From: Rhodocyclaceae bacterium
GTDB lineage: Bacteria > Pseudomonadota > Gammaproteobacteria > Burkholderiales > Rhodocyclaceae
Assembly (NCBI GenBank): GCA_026646875.1
Contig: JAPKHL010000012.1
Coordinates: 1-64,000 of the forward strand
Length of the DNA stretch: 64,000 nt
Reading direction: 5' to 3'
The position numbers and the translations under genes were made by a program. Each line of letters starts with the position of its first letter. Within the stretch, counting starts at the first letter, position 1. Shown one piece after another: positions 28,044 to 37,817 of the stretch. A model generated the notes under the pieces. The model made no database searches and had not been told where the DNA came from. It worked only from the letters and a program-made list of their open reading frames with translations.

Positions 28044-29375
28044 ATGGACGTAGCCCTTCTGCTCCTGCTGATCCTGCTCAACGGCGTTTTCGCCATGTCC
28101 GAAATCGCCGTCGTCTCTTCCCGCAAGTCACGGCTGCAGAATCTGGCGGACGACGGCAGCCCCGGCGCCGGCGCCGCCCTCTCGCTGCACCAGGAGCCGT
28201 CGGGCTTCCTGTCCACCATCCAGGTCGGCATCACCTCGGTCGGCATTCTCAGCGGCGCCATCGGCGAGGCCGCGCTGGCCGATCCGCTGGCCGCCTGGCT
28301 GACCGGTTTTCCGCTGCTCGCCCCCTATGCCAAGACGGCGGCGCTGGCCGTCACCGTGGTCGCCCTGACCTATTTCTCGGTGGTCGTCGGCGAGCTGGTT
28401 CCCAAGCGGCTGGCCATGCTGGCACCGGAAACGATCGCCTCGCTGGTGGCCCGCCCGATGATCGTGCTGGCCAAGCTCACCCATCCGCTGGTGGTCACCC
28501 TGTCGACCTCGAGCAGCTTCATCCTGAGCATCCTCGGCGCCCGCCGCCGCGACGAGCCGCCGGTCACCGACGACGAAATCAAGGTGCTGATGGAACAGGG
28601 CGCCGAAGCCGGGGTATTCCACGAAAGCGAGCAGGAAATCGTCTCCAACGTGCTGCGCCTGGACGAGCAGCGGATCCCGGCAATCATGACGCCGCGCCGC
28701 GAGATGTTCGCGCTCGACCTCGACGAGGACGTGGAAATCCTGCGCCAGCGCATCGCGGAGACGGTCTATTCGCGCGTCGTCGTCTGCCGGGGGGGGCTGG
28801 ACCACATCCTCGGCGTCCTGCAGACCGGCGACCTGCTCAAGCACACCATCCACGGTCATTGCATCACCGCCGCCGACATCGAGTCGGCGCTGCATCCGGC
28901 GCTCTTCGTCCCCGAAACGGTGACCACCACCCGTCTGCTGGAGAATTTCCGGCGCGCGCGCCTGCAGTTCGCGCTGATCGTCGACGAATACGGCGACGTG
29001 CAAGGCGTGGTGACGCTGACCGACGTGCTGGCCGCCATCGTCGGCGAGCTGTCGGTGCCGGAAGCGCCGGAGGACCGCGACATGGTGCGGCGCGAGGACG
29101 GTTCCTGGCTGGTCGACGGCGACGTCGGCATCGAGCGCCTGAAATCGACGCTGGAAATCGGCGAGGATCTCCCCGGCGAGGACGAGCACGGTTTCCACAC
29201 GCTCGGGGGCTTCATGATGCACGTGCTCGGGCGCATTCCCGCGCCGACCGATCATTTCGTCGCGGCCGGCTGGCGCTTCGAAATCATGGACATGGACCGG
29301 AACCGGGTGGACAAGGTCCTCGCCGCACCGTGCCCGCCCGACGACGGCGAGCCGCCGCTACCCGAGTTGCGCTGA
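28044..29375 (+). CDS. CNNM/HlyC/CorC-family membrane protein (hemolysin-family)
   Basis: LLLLLILLNGVFAMSEIAVVSSRKSRLQ..., CBS pair, RRARLQFALIVDEYGDVQGVVTLTDVLAAIVGE, C-terminal CorC_HlyC domain. Confidence 0.9.
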   Translation: MDVALLLLLILLNGVFAMSEIAVVSSRKSRLQNLADDGSPGAGAALSLHQEPSGFLSTIQVGITSVGILSGAIGEAALADPLAAWLTGFPLLAPYAKTAALAVTVVALTYFSVVVGELVPKRLAMLAPETIASLVARPMIVLAKLTHPLVVTLSTSSSFILSILGARRRDEPPVTDDEIKVLMEQGAEAGVFHESEQEIVSNVLRLDEQRIPAIMTPRREMFALDLDEDVEILRQRIAETVYSRVVVCRGGLDHILGVLQTGDLLKHTIHGHCITAADIESALHPALFVPETVTTTRLLENFRRARLQFALIVDEYGDVQGVVTLTDVLAAIVGELSVPEAPEDRDMVRREDGSWLVDGDVGIERLKSTLEIGEDLPGEDEHGFHTLGGFMMHVLGRIPAPTDHFVAAGWRFEIMDMDRNRVDKVLAAPCPPDDGEPPLPELR

Positions 29376-29397
29376 TCTCCGGCCGGCCGCCGGCGGC

Positions 29398-30072
29398 TCA
29401 GGCCTCCGGCAGCAACCGCCCGAGCCGGGCGCGCAGGTCGGCCACTTCCGCCTCCAGCGCGGCGACGCGTGCCTCCAGGGCAGCGTCCGCGACGCGGCCG
29501 CCCATGCCGGCCGAGCCATTCCCCGTCCGTTCCCCCTCCCCCGCCATGCCGCCGCGTGCCACCGCCGGCTCGCCGCACAGCAGGTGCGCCCAGCGCTGCT
29601 CGCGCGCGCCGGGCTGGCGCGGCAGCAGGATGGCGAGCGGCTGCGCGCGCGCCGCCAGTTCCTCGAGATAGCCCTCCACCGACGAGGCATCGGCGAAGTG
29701 CTGCAGGCGGTCGCAGTTGGCGCGCAGCTCGCTCACCGTCTGCGGTCCGCGCAGCATCAGCACGGCCAGCAGCGCAACGGCGGCCGCCGGCAGCTGGTAG
29801 ACCTTGCCGAAGTTGTGCGCGTAGCGCAGCACGCGACCGGAAGCGCCGAAGGTCTCGATCACCAGCGTGCGCCCGCGCAGTTCCTCCAGCGCCGCCAGCA
29901 CCCCGGCCTCGGACAGATTCATCACCGGATCGCGCGATGTCTTCTGGTTGCAGGCGGTGGTCAGGCTGTTCAGCGTCAGCGGATAGACATCGGGTGTCGT
30001 CTTCTCCTTCTCGATCAGGGCGCCAAGGATGCGGGCTTCGGTTTCGCTGAGGAACGGCAGGGCGTCGGGCAT
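29398..30072 (-). CDS. YceH family protein (DUF480)
   Basis: [48 protein letters not shown]. Confidence 0.92.
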   Translation of the reverse strand: MPDALPFLSETEARILGALIEKEKTTPDVYPLTLNSLTTACNQKTSRDPVMNLSEAGVLAALEELRGRTLVIETFGASGRVLRYAHNFGKVYQLPAAAVALLAVLMLRGPQTVSELRANCDRLQHFADASSVEGYLEELAARAQPLAILLPRQPGAREQRWAHLLCGEPAVARGGMAGEGERTGNGSAGMGGRVADAALEARVAALEAEVADLRARLGRLLPEA

Positions 30073-30163
30073 GGTTTTTCCTTCGTCGAGGGACCGTCCG
30101 CGCGAACGGCGGACGGGAGGCGGGAATTCTAGCTGCAGGCCCGCCGGTCGGCGCGCATGGCGT

Positions 30164-30190
30164 AAAAAAACCCGCGCAAGGCGGGTTTTT
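30164..30190. terminator. Rho-independent terminator
   Basis: AAAAAAACCCGC-gcaag-GCGGGTTTTT, bidirectional, between rightward-read rhlE-type gene 3' end and yceH. Confidence 0.88.
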
Positions 30191-30211
30191 CCGGGCGATG
30201 CGGGGTGCCGC

Positions 30212-31651
30212 TCAGCGGTCGCCGTAGCTGCGGCGGTTGCCGCCACCGGCCGGCTTGCCGGCGTGCGCCTGGGCGTGCGGGGCGCGGGCGTAGCCGTCGT
30301 GGCGCGGCGCGGCGGGCTTGCCCTGGCCACGGCTCTCGCCGCTGCGGGCGCCGCCCTTCCAGCCACCGGGTTTGCCTCCCGGGGCGCCGTTCGGACGGCC
30401 GCCCGGCTTGCGCGGAGGCGGTGCGCGCCGGGTCGGCTCGTGTCCGGGAACGACGTCGACCGGGATCGACTGGCGGGTGAAGCGTTCGATCTTGCGCACG
30501 TTGAAGTGCTCGGCATGGTTGACCAGCGAGACGGCGAGGCCGTTGCGGCCGGCACGGCCGGTGCGGCCAATGCGGTGCACGTAGTCCTCGGCGAACTTCG
30601 GCAGGTCGTAGTTGATGACGTGGGTGATGGTCGGCACGTCGATGCCGCGCGCGGCAACGTCGGTGGCGACGAGGATGCGCACCTGGCCGCGACGCAGGGC
30701 GTTGAGCGTGCGGTTGCGCGCGCCCTGGTGCATGTCGCCGTGCAGCGCGGCGGCGTTGAAGCCGGCGATGTTCAGGCGGTCGGTGATGGTGTCGGCGTCG
30801 CGCTTGGTGGCGGTGAAGACGATGGCCTGGTCGATCGAGACGTCGCGCAGCAGGTGGTCGAGCAGGCGGTTCTTGTGCGACAGGTCGTCGACGAAGTGCA
30901 GGCGCTGTTCGATGTTCTCGTGACGGGCGGTGGCGGCGGCGATCTGGATGCGCTGCGCGTCACGCGTCATGCGGCTGGCCATCTCGCCGACCATGCCGTC
31001 GAGGGTGGCCGAGAAGAGCATGGTCTGGCGGCTGGCCGGGGTGGCCATGACGATTTTCTCGATGTCGTCGATGAAGCCCATGTCGAGCATCCGGTCGGCC
31101 TCGTCGAAGACCAGGACCTGCAGTTCGGAAAAGTCGATCTTGCCCGATTCCATGTGGTCGATCAGGCGGCCCGGCGTGGCAACCAGGATTTCCGGATTGC
31201 GCGAGAGCAGCTCCATCTGCTTCGGATAGGGCATGCCGCCGAGGATGGAGACCGCCTTCAGGCGGCGCACGAAGGCGCCGTACTTGGCGGTGGCCTCGGT
31301 CACCTGCATGGCCAGCTCGCGCGTCGGGGTGAGCACCAGCATCTTGGGCTGCGCCGGGGTGAAGCGCGGACGCTCGCCGCGTTCGCCGCGCGCGCGCGCC
31401 GACTGGCGCTGTTGGTTCGGCGTCTTCTGGCCGGGCACGAAGGCCGGGCGTTCCTGCGAGGCCAGCAGGTGGATGGCCGGCAGCATGAAGGCGGCGGTCT
31501 TGCCCGAGCCGGTCTGCGAGGAAACGATCAGGTCGCGCCCTTCGAGGGCGGCGGGAATGGCCTGCGCCTGGACGGGGGTCGGTTCGGTGTAGCCCGCTTC
31601 GGTGAGGGCCTTGAGGACGGCTTCGTGGAGGCCGAGTTCGGCAAAGGTCAT
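30212..31651 (-). CDS. DEAD-box RNA helicase (RhlE-like)
   Basis: [81 protein letters not shown]. Confidence 0.93.
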   Translation of the reverse strand: MTFAELGLHEAVLKALTEAGYTEPTPVQAQAIPAALEGRDLIVSSQTGSGKTAAFMLPAIHLLASQERPAFVPGQKTPNQQRQSARARGERGERPRFTPAQPKMLVLTPTRELAMQVTEATAKYGAFVRRLKAVSILGGMPYPKQMELLSRNPEILVATPGRLIDHMESGKIDFSELQVLVFDEADRMLDMGFIDDIEKIVMATPASRQTMLFSATLDGMVGEMASRMTRDAQRIQIAAATARHENIEQRLHFVDDLSHKNRLLDHLLRDVSIDQAIVFTATKRDADTITDRLNIAGFNAAALHGDMHQGARNRTLNALRRGQVRILVATDVAARGIDVPTITHVINYDLPKFAEDYVHRIGRTGRAGRNGLAVSLVNHAEHFNVRKIERFTRQSIPVDVVPGHEPTRRAPPPRKPGGRPNGAPGGKPGGWKGGARSGESRGQGKPAAPRHDGYARAPHAQAHAGKPAGGGNRRSYGDR

Positions 31652-31859
31652 GTTTCTCTTTCGTATGAGTCAGCGTCGCGCGGTCGAACGGTGTCGACGC
31701 ACGGGCGCGGGAAAATGCAACGCCAACCAACGAAACAGCCGAGAAAGACAAACAACTCAGGAGATTCGGCACAAAAGCTTTGTGCCAGGACGGTGCTCAG
31801 TGAAAAGGCACCTGGAGGCAGGAGGCTTCAGTTACGCGCCCGGTGGGGCGGCGAGGTTC

Positions 31860-31881
31860 GCGATGCGCGGTTGTGCATCGC
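31860..31881 (-). terminator. Hairpin downstream of ubiC
   Basis: GCGATGC-gcggttgt-GCATCGC, about 70 nt past the ubiC stop. Confidence 0.35.
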
Positions 31882-31951
31882 ATGCTGCAATGCACAAGGG
31901 AGCGGATTGTACACGCCGCGGCGTAGCCTGTCGACCCTTTTGTTGCGCTGG

Positions 31952-32470
31952 TTACTGGTCGTCCGGCGCTGCGTGGAGGCGCGGCGAGAAGACTTCGGTG
32001 ACCAGCACCGACTGGCGGCCGAAGACGAAGCGCGAGCGGCGCGCCCACAGCGTGCGCGCCGTGCAGCCGAGCGTGGCGATGGCCCGGGAATGCAGCGGGC
32101 CGCGCGCGAAGCCGGGGTGGGCGAACAGCATGGCGCCGAGCGAGCGCGTACCGAGCCGGGCCAGCCAGCGGGTGAGCGGGCCGCGCGGCCGGCAGGGCAG
32201 CACGGTGTGGGCGAAGACCACCGGGATGCCGTCGACGCGCAGCACGACCTCGCGGACGCGGGCGCGCACGCCCAGCCGCAGGCCGAGCGGCGCCGCCTCG
32301 TCGGCGGTCGGCCGGGCGAGATGCTGGCGCAGCAGCCCGACCGAGAAGCGGCCACGCGCCTGCAACCGGGCGGTCAGCGATCCCCGGTCGCGCAGCCAGG
32401 GCTGCACGCGCCGGTTGTCGTCATCGCGGCGCAGTGTTGCGCGCCAGTCGGCGGAGCGGCGGGCGGTCAT
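31952..32470 (-). CDS. ubiC: Chorismate lyase UbiC
   Basis: LRDRGSLTARLQARG..., EVVLRVDGIPVVFAHTVLP, GTRSLGAMLFAHPGFARGPLHSR. Confidence 0.88.
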   Translation of the reverse strand: MTARRSADWRATLRRDDDNRRVQPWLRDRGSLTARLQARGRFSVGLLRQHLARPTADEAAPLGLRLGVRARVREVVLRVDGIPVVFAHTVLPCRPRGPLTRWLARLGTRSLGAMLFAHPGFARGPLHSRAIATLGCTARTLWARRSRFVFGRQSVLVTEVFSPRLHAAPDDQ

Positions 32471-32507
32471 CGGAGGGCGGCCGGAGCGAGGACGCGGGAG
32501 CGCGATC

Positions 32508-32960
32508 TCACCGCGGTTGCGGAGCCCGCTCGATGCCGCCGAGGCGGATGCCGGCCTTGAGCCCGCGCTCGGCGAACCAGCCACGGTTCATTTCCAGCGC
32601 GAAACGCGCCGGTGCCACGGCGCAGTGGCTGTCCTCGGTCTGCGGCTGCATGTCGGCGATGTTCAGGATGCGTCCCGTCTCGTCGAGAAACGCGACAGAG
32701 AGCGGCAGGTAGGTGTTGCGCATCCACATGCAGTGGCGCGCCGCCTGCGGAAAAACGAAGAGCATGCCCTGGTTGCGCGGCATGACGCGACGGTGCATCA
32801 ACCCCTGCATGCGCTCGGGCTGGGTGGCCGCGACCTCGGCCTCGATGCGGTGAAATCCGGCGGTCAGCTCCATGCGCGGCATTTCGGCAACGGCCGCGGT
32901 GGCGGCCAGGAGAAGGGCGGCGGCCCCGGCGCATGGCACGCCGGCGGGAATGAAGGTCAT
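32508..32960 (-). CDS. DUF192 family protein
   Basis: RMQGLMHRRVMPRNQGMLFVFPQAARHCMWMRNTYLPLSVAFLDETGRILNIADMQPQT. Confidence 0.9.
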   Translation of the reverse strand: MTFIPAGVPCAGAAALLLAATAAVAEMPRMELTAGFHRIEAEVAATQPERMQGLMHRRVMPRNQGMLFVFPQAARHCMWMRNTYLPLSVAFLDETGRILNIADMQPQTEDSHCAVAPARFALEMNRGWFAERGLKAGIRLGGIERAPQPR

Positions 32961-33014
32961 CGCGAACTCCTGCGGGGGAAGGAAGCGGGAAGGCGGCGAC
33001 TTTAGCACAGCCGG

Positions 33015-33311
33015 CTATTTGCCGGCGCTGCGTGCCTTGCGCTGGCTGTCCTTGCGCACCGGTTTCCCCTTGCTGGGCGCTGCCCGCTCGTGCGGGGCAA
33101 TCTTGCGCCGTACCGGTGCGGCCGGCTTCGCCGTCGCGGCCTCGAGCGCTCGGGCGCCGGGGCGCGGTCGCGGCGATTCGGCGGCGCCGTGAGTGACCGG
33201 CGCATCCTCGTGTTCGGCGGCCTTGGGCACGGCCCCCGCCACCTGGGCATGACAGGCGCCGGCCAGCGCACCGGTCAGCATGAGCAATTGCAGTATTTTC
33301 ATCCGGAGCAT
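33015..33311 (-). CDS. Small exported basic hypothetical protein
   Basis: Signal peptide-like N-terminus, K/A/P-rich tail; between DUF192 and pseudouridine synthase genes. Confidence 0.45.
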   Translation of the reverse strand: MLRMKILQLLMLTGALAGACHAQVAGAVPKAAEHEDAPVTHGAAESPRPRPGARALEAATAKPAAPVRRKIAPHERAAPSKGKPVRKDSQRKARSAGK

Positions 33312-33907
33312 TCCTTCTTACGGGGGGAACGGGCCGCATCGCTCCCCGGCAGCAGGTCGGCGAGCCCGCCTTCGAACAGTCGCCACTCGCCCGGCGCCAG
33401 CCCCGCCAGGGTAAGGCCGCCGACCGCGTGGCGGATCAGCCGCAGGGTCGGGAAGCCGACATGCGCGGTCATCCGTCGAACCTGCCGGTTCTTGCCTTCG
33501 CGGATCGTGATCTCCAGCCAGCGGGTGGGAATCGCGGCACGATAGCGCACCGGTGGTTCGCGCGGCCAGAGGCCGGCCGGTTCGTCGATGCGGCGCACGC
33601 ACGCCGGCTGCGTGGTGAAGTCGGCATAGCGCACGCCGCGCCGCAAGGCTTCGAGCGCCGTATCGTCCGGCTCGCCCTCCACCTGCACCCAGTAGCGCTT
33701 GGCCAGCTTGTGTCTCGGCTCGGCGATCCGCGCCTGCAGGCGACCGTCGTCGGTGAGCAGCAGCAGGCCTTCGCTGTCGGCATCGAGTCGCCCGGCGACG
33801 TATACGCCGGGCAGCGGCAGCAGTTCCTTCAACCCGCGCCAGCGCCCTTCCGGGGTGAACTGGCTGAGGTAGCCATAGGGCTTGTTGAGAAGGACGATGC
33901 GCGCCAT
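33299..33907 (-). CDS. RluE-type rRNA pseudouridine synthase
   Basis: [70 protein letters not shown]. Confidence 0.9.
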   Translation of the reverse strand: MARIVLLNKPYGYLSQFTPEGRWRGLKELLPLPGVYVAGRLDADSEGLLLLTDDGRLQARIAEPRHKLAKRYWVQVEGEPDDTALEALRRGVRYADFTTQPACVRRIDEPAGLWPREPPVRYRAAIPTRWLEITIREGKNRQVRRMTAHVGFPTLRLIRHAVGGLTLAGLAPGEWRLFEGGLADLLPGSDAARSPRKKECSG

Positions 33908-33934
33908 CGGGCGTTCCGGGGTGTCGACAGGAGA

Positions 33935-33963
33935 GGGGCGGATCGTACCATCCGATCCGCCCC
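33935..33963. terminator. Strong hairpin downstream of nirN-like gene
   Basis: GGGGCGGATCG-taccatc-CGATCCGCCCC, perfect 11-bp stem. Confidence 0.5.
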
Positions 33964-34033
33964 CCGGGGCCTTCCCCCGCCCCGCTTACCCCCTTCCCCG
34001 CTCATTCGTCCCGCCCGGATTGCCCATTCCCGC

Positions 34034-35620
34034 TCAGTGCGAGGTTCCCTCGGAGCGCGTGATCTTGTTCCAGACGTTGTACTTGCCGACCGGCTTCCTG
34101 GCCGGGATGCGCTTCACCTCGGCGAGCGTCTTCATGTCGATCACCACCAGCGCGCCATCCATCTCCCACAGGCTGGCCAGCGCGTAACGGCCATCGCGGG
34201 TGAATTCGACGTGCGCCAGCGTCTGGCCGGGCGGCCCCTCGATTTCCTTGACGACTTCCAGCGTCTGCTTGTCGATGATCTGCAGCTTGTTCTTGTGCTC
34301 GCGGCTCATCATCGAATCGGTGAAGGCGTAGCGGGTATTCTCGTGGCTGCGCATGAAGAAGCCGGGACCGCGGGTCCTGATCTGCTTCACGTTCTCGAAG
34401 GTATTCAGGTCGATCACCGTGATCAGCCCTTCGTTGAGGTTGGGCGAGGCCATCACCAGCCGCTCCTTGCCGGCCGGATCGGTCCATTTCCAGGTAATGC
34501 CGGAACCGAGGTGCGGCATCCCGGGCAGATCGAGGTCGGCCACCTTCTTGCGTCCGTCGAGCAGGATCACCTGGCCCTTGGTCGCCGAACGCGAGGCGCC
34601 GAGAATCTCGTCGTAGCTCTGGGTGAAGAAGAAGTCGTCCAGATAGTCGGTGAGCAGGGTACGGCGCGGATACAGGAAGCCGGGCTTGAAATCGCCTTCC
34701 TTGTACTTGAAGTCATGCACCAGCCCCTCGGCCACCGGTTCGGCATCCGGGTCGTAGCTGATCTCCCAGACCTCGGGCACGTCCTTCAGCGCAGCGACGA
34801 AGCTCTTGCGCGGCGTCGCGTCATAGACGGCCGAAACGCGCGAGGTCTTGTCGCCCTTGGCGTTGGTCACCGGGATGATCTTCTTCAGCGCCAGATCCTG
34901 CGCGTCGAGCACCACCAGGGTGTGCGGCAGGTAATTGGCCACCATCACCCACTTGCCGTCGCCGGAGACGGCGGCGTTGCGGGTGTTGAGCCCGGCGCGG
35001 ATCTCGGCGACCACGGCAAGGTTCCACAGGTCGTACTTGGTGATCCAGCCGTCGCGCGAGGCGAAGTAAACGAAGCGCCCGTCCGGCGAGTATTTCGGTC
35101 CGCCATGCAGGGCATAGCGGCTGGGGAAGCGGTGCAGGCGCTCGAGTTTGTCGCCGTCGAGCACCGAAACATGGTGATCCCCGGTCTCGACGACGATGAA
35201 GAGATTCATCGGATCGGCCCCCTTGAGGGCCTGTGCGGGTTTGTGCGGCAGCGTGAGCGCCGCGGCATCGACGATCCGCGAGGCCTTGATCTCGGCTTCG
35301 CCCCAGACCGGCGCCGGTTCGACGCGGGTATAGATCCACTCGGCGAGGCGCTTCGCCTCCTCCGGCTTGAGCTGCTCGGCGAAAGCGGGCATCTGCGTGG
35401 CGACGCGCCCCTCGAGGATGACCTTGAGCGCCTCCGGCTTTTTCAGGCGCTCGAGGTTCTCCGGCAGCAGGGCGGGGCCGACTCCGCCAAGGCGGCCCTC
35501 ACCGTGGCAGACGGCACAGTGCTGCTTGTACAGCTCGGCCTCGGCGGCTTCGGCAAAGGTGGCGAAGCCGGTGAGGAAGATGGCGAGATAGGAGGCGGAC
35601 AGCCAGAAACGCCAGTTCAT
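34034..35620 (-). CDS. nirN: NirN-like c/d1-type cytochrome (cytochrome c domain plus cytochrome d1 propeller)
   Basis: LYKQHCAVCHGEGRLGGVGPALLPENLERL (CxxCH) followed by d1-propeller sequence; TGATG-coupled with nirJ; start ATG 35620. Confidence 0.8.
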   Translation of the reverse strand: MNWRFWLSASYLAIFLTGFATFAEAAEAELYKQHCAVCHGEGRLGGVGPALLPENLERLKKPEALKVILEGRVATQMPAFAEQLKPEEAKRLAEWIYTRVEPAPVWGEAEIKASRIVDAAALTLPHKPAQALKGADPMNLFIVVETGDHHVSVLDGDKLERLHRFPSRYALHGGPKYSPDGRFVYFASRDGWITKYDLWNLAVVAEIRAGLNTRNAAVSGDGKWVMVANYLPHTLVVLDAQDLALKKIIPVTNAKGDKTSRVSAVYDATPRKSFVAALKDVPEVWEISYDPDAEPVAEGLVHDFKYKEGDFKPGFLYPRRTLLTDYLDDFFFTQSYDEILGASRSATKGQVILLDGRKKVADLDLPGMPHLGSGITWKWTDPAGKERLVMASPNLNEGLITVIDLNTFENVKQIRTRGPGFFMRSHENTRYAFTDSMMSREHKNKLQIIDKQTLEVVKEIEGPPGQTLAHVEFTRDGRYALASLWEMDGALVVIDMKTLAEVKRIPARKPVGKYNVWNKITRSEGTSH

Positions 35621-36804
35621 CAGGCACTCCTTTCGAGACAGGGGCTGGGGGCGGCAGTCGGAGCAGCGAGGCCGATCTCCGCGTCGTCGAGGTAGCAGCC
35701 GGGGTCCTCGGCCCAGGGATCGCCGGTCAGCTGCTGGGCACGAACCCGCGTGTTGCCGTTGCAGATCGCGAGGTAGCGGCAGGCGCCGCAGCGTCCCTTG
35801 ACCGCGCGCGGATGCTGCTTGAGGCCCGCCAGCAGCGGATCGGAGAGGTCGCTCCAGATCGCCGAGAAGGGACGCTGGCGGACATTGCCCAGGGTGTGAT
35901 GCCACCACATGGTGTCGGGATGGACGTTGCCGAGGTTGTCGATGTTGGCGACGTTGACGCCCGAGGAGTTGCCACCCCACTGCCGCAGCTTGGCCTCGAC
36001 GTGCGCGGCGCGCTCGGGGAAGCGCCGCTGCACCCAGTGCAGGAAGTAGACACCGTCGGCATCGTTGTTGCCGGTGGTGAATTCCTTCTCCAGCCCGCGC
36101 TGCCGGTATTCCCAGCAGGTGTCGAAGAGCAGGTCCATGGCCTGCCGCGTGAGCTGGTGGCGGGCGTCGTCCTTGCGGTTCTTGTTGCCGCGGCCGGCGT
36201 AGTTGAGGTGCGAGAAGTAGAAGCGGTCGATGCCCTCGTCCTCCACCAGCTTCAGCAGCCCCGGCAGGTCGTGCGCGTTGTCCTGCGTCATCGTGAAGCG
36301 GACGCCGATCTTCAGGCCGAGGTCACGGCAGCGGCGGATGCCCGCCAGCGAGGCCTCGAAGGCACCCGCCATGCGGCGGAAGCGGTCGTGCGTCTCGCGG
36401 ATGCCGTCGAGCGAAACGCCGACGTAGTTGAAGTCGCACGCGGCGATCCGCTCGATGTTGCTCTCGTCGATCAGGGTTCCGTTCGAGGACAGGCCGACGT
36501 AGAAGCCCATCGCCTTGGCCCGCCTGGCGATCTCGAAGATGTCCGGGCGCAGCAGGGGCTCGCCGCCGGACAGGATCAGCACCGGCACGCGGAAGGTCTT
36601 GAGATCGTCCATCACCGTGAAGATCTCGTCGGTGGCGAGCTCGCCGGGGAAATCCTTGTCGGCGGAGATCGAGTAGCAATGCTTGCAGGTGAGATTGCAG
36701 CGGCGGATCAGGTTCCAGATGACGACCGGACCGGGGGGATTCCGCTTCGGGCCGGCCGGGGTCGGCTCGGCGATTTCCTGCATGTACTGGGAGATTCGGA
36801 ACAT
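35620..36804 (-). CDS. nirJ: Heme d1 biosynthesis radical SAM protein NirJ
   Basis: IWNLIRRCNLTCKHCYSISADKDFPGEL (CxxxCxxC) and C-terminal GRCGACRYLAICNGNTRVRA...GCYLDDAEI. Confidence 0.92.
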   Translation of the reverse strand: MFRISQYMQEIAEPTPAGPKRNPPGPVVIWNLIRRCNLTCKHCYSISADKDFPGELATDEIFTVMDDLKTFRVPVLILSGGEPLLRPDIFEIARRAKAMGFYVGLSSNGTLIDESNIERIAACDFNYVGVSLDGIRETHDRFRRMAGAFEASLAGIRRCRDLGLKIGVRFTMTQDNAHDLPGLLKLVEDEGIDRFYFSHLNYAGRGNKNRKDDARHQLTRQAMDLLFDTCWEYRQRGLEKEFTTGNNDADGVYFLHWVQRRFPERAAHVEAKLRQWGGNSSGVNVANIDNLGNVHPDTMWWHHTLGNVRQRPFSAIWSDLSDPLLAGLKQHPRAVKGRCGACRYLAICNGNTRVRAQQLTGDPWAEDPGCYLDDAEIGLAAPTAAPSPCLERSA

Positions 36805-36860
36805 GGACAAAGCCCGCAATAAAGTGCGGCCTATTAGAAGACAGGCCCTCCGCCACAGCC

Positions 36861-36874
36861 TTGACGTGGATCAA
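36861..36874. promoter_or_regulatory. FNR/DNR-type box upstream of nirJ
   Basis: TTGAC-gtgg-ATCAA versus consensus TTGAT-N4-ATCAA; centred about 63 nt upstream of nirJ ATG. Confidence 0.65.
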
Positions 36875-37020
36875 GCGCTTCCGGATTTCGCCCGGGCCCG
36901 CGGCGGCTCCGCGGAAGCCGCCGGAAAGCGGTAAATTTGATCGGTCCTAAAGTTTTTTGCGCGCCGGATGCTAGGCTTGCGAATAACCATACGATTACCA
37001 ATGTTATTGAAGGCGCCGCC

Positions 37021-37581
37021 ATGTTCCTCTTCGATCTGCTGTTCGGAAAACGCGAAAAGAAAGCCACCCCTGCCGCCGACCCTGCCCCGCTACCGGCCGA
37101 GGCCTCCGTGCCCCCCGTGGAGGATGCCGGCGCCCGGACCGCGCCGGGGACGCGCATCCATTTCAACCCCGAGCTGATTCCCCGGCTGACCGCCGACCAT
37201 CAACGCCTGCTGCAGGGCTTCACCTCGATCCGCGAGGCGGCGGCGGGCGGCGACCTGGCAACCGCCGCGCTGCGGCTGGAGACCTTCCGCAACGACCTGC
37301 AGGGTCATCTGCTGACCGAGAACATCCGCTTCTACGTCTATCTCGAACACGCGCTGGCCGACGCGCCTGAGAACCACGCCCTGATGCGCGGCTTCCGTCA
37401 CGAGATGGACGACATCGGCAAGGCCGTGGTGGCCTTCCTCGGCCGCTATCGCACGCTGGCCGACGATCCCGGACTGGCCGAGGGCTTTGCCCGCGACCTC
37501 GACGGCATCGGCGCCGTGCTGGTCGAACGCATCCGCCGCGAGGAAGAGACGCTCTACCCGCTGTACCGCCCGACGGCCTGA
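37021..37581 (+). CDS. Hemerythrin-domain protein
   Basis: LTADHQRLLQGFTSIREAA...LRLETFRNDLQGHLLTENIRFYVYLE...RREEETLYPLY. Confidence 0.8.
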   Translation: MFLFDLLFGKREKKATPAADPAPLPAEASVPPVEDAGARTAPGTRIHFNPELIPRLTADHQRLLQGFTSIREAAAGGDLATAALRLETFRNDLQGHLLTENIRFYVYLEHALADAPENHALMRGFRHEMDDIGKAVVAFLGRYRTLADDPGLAEGFARDLDGIGAVLVERIRREEETLYPLYRPTA

Positions 37582-37623
37582 GCAGCCGCCGGATCTCCTC
37601 CCTCGCCCCCTCTTCCCTTCCCG

Positions 37624-37658
37624 TACCCGCCCGCAGGCACGATGTCTGCGGGCGGGTA
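37624..37658. terminator. Hairpin after hemerythrin gene
   Basis: TACCCGCCCGCAG-gcacgatgt-CTGCGGGCGGGTA, perfect 13-bp stem. Confidence 0.65.
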
Positions 37659-37817
37659 TACTTGCGCTTTCGGTCAACCGGCCGGAGGCACGCAGCGTTC
37701 ACCCTGCATGCGCGCCGGCCCGACCGCTCCCCGGCCCGCGATCCGCCAGTCGCGCCCGCCGCCCATGCGGCGCCGGCGACCCGGCGGCCCCCCAAGGGCG
37801 AACAAGACAAAGCAACA

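Noticed and set aside
36937-36952. Second FNR-like site TTGATCGGTCCTAA upstream of hemerythrin
   Set aside because: Only one good half-site; the second half deviates too much to call.
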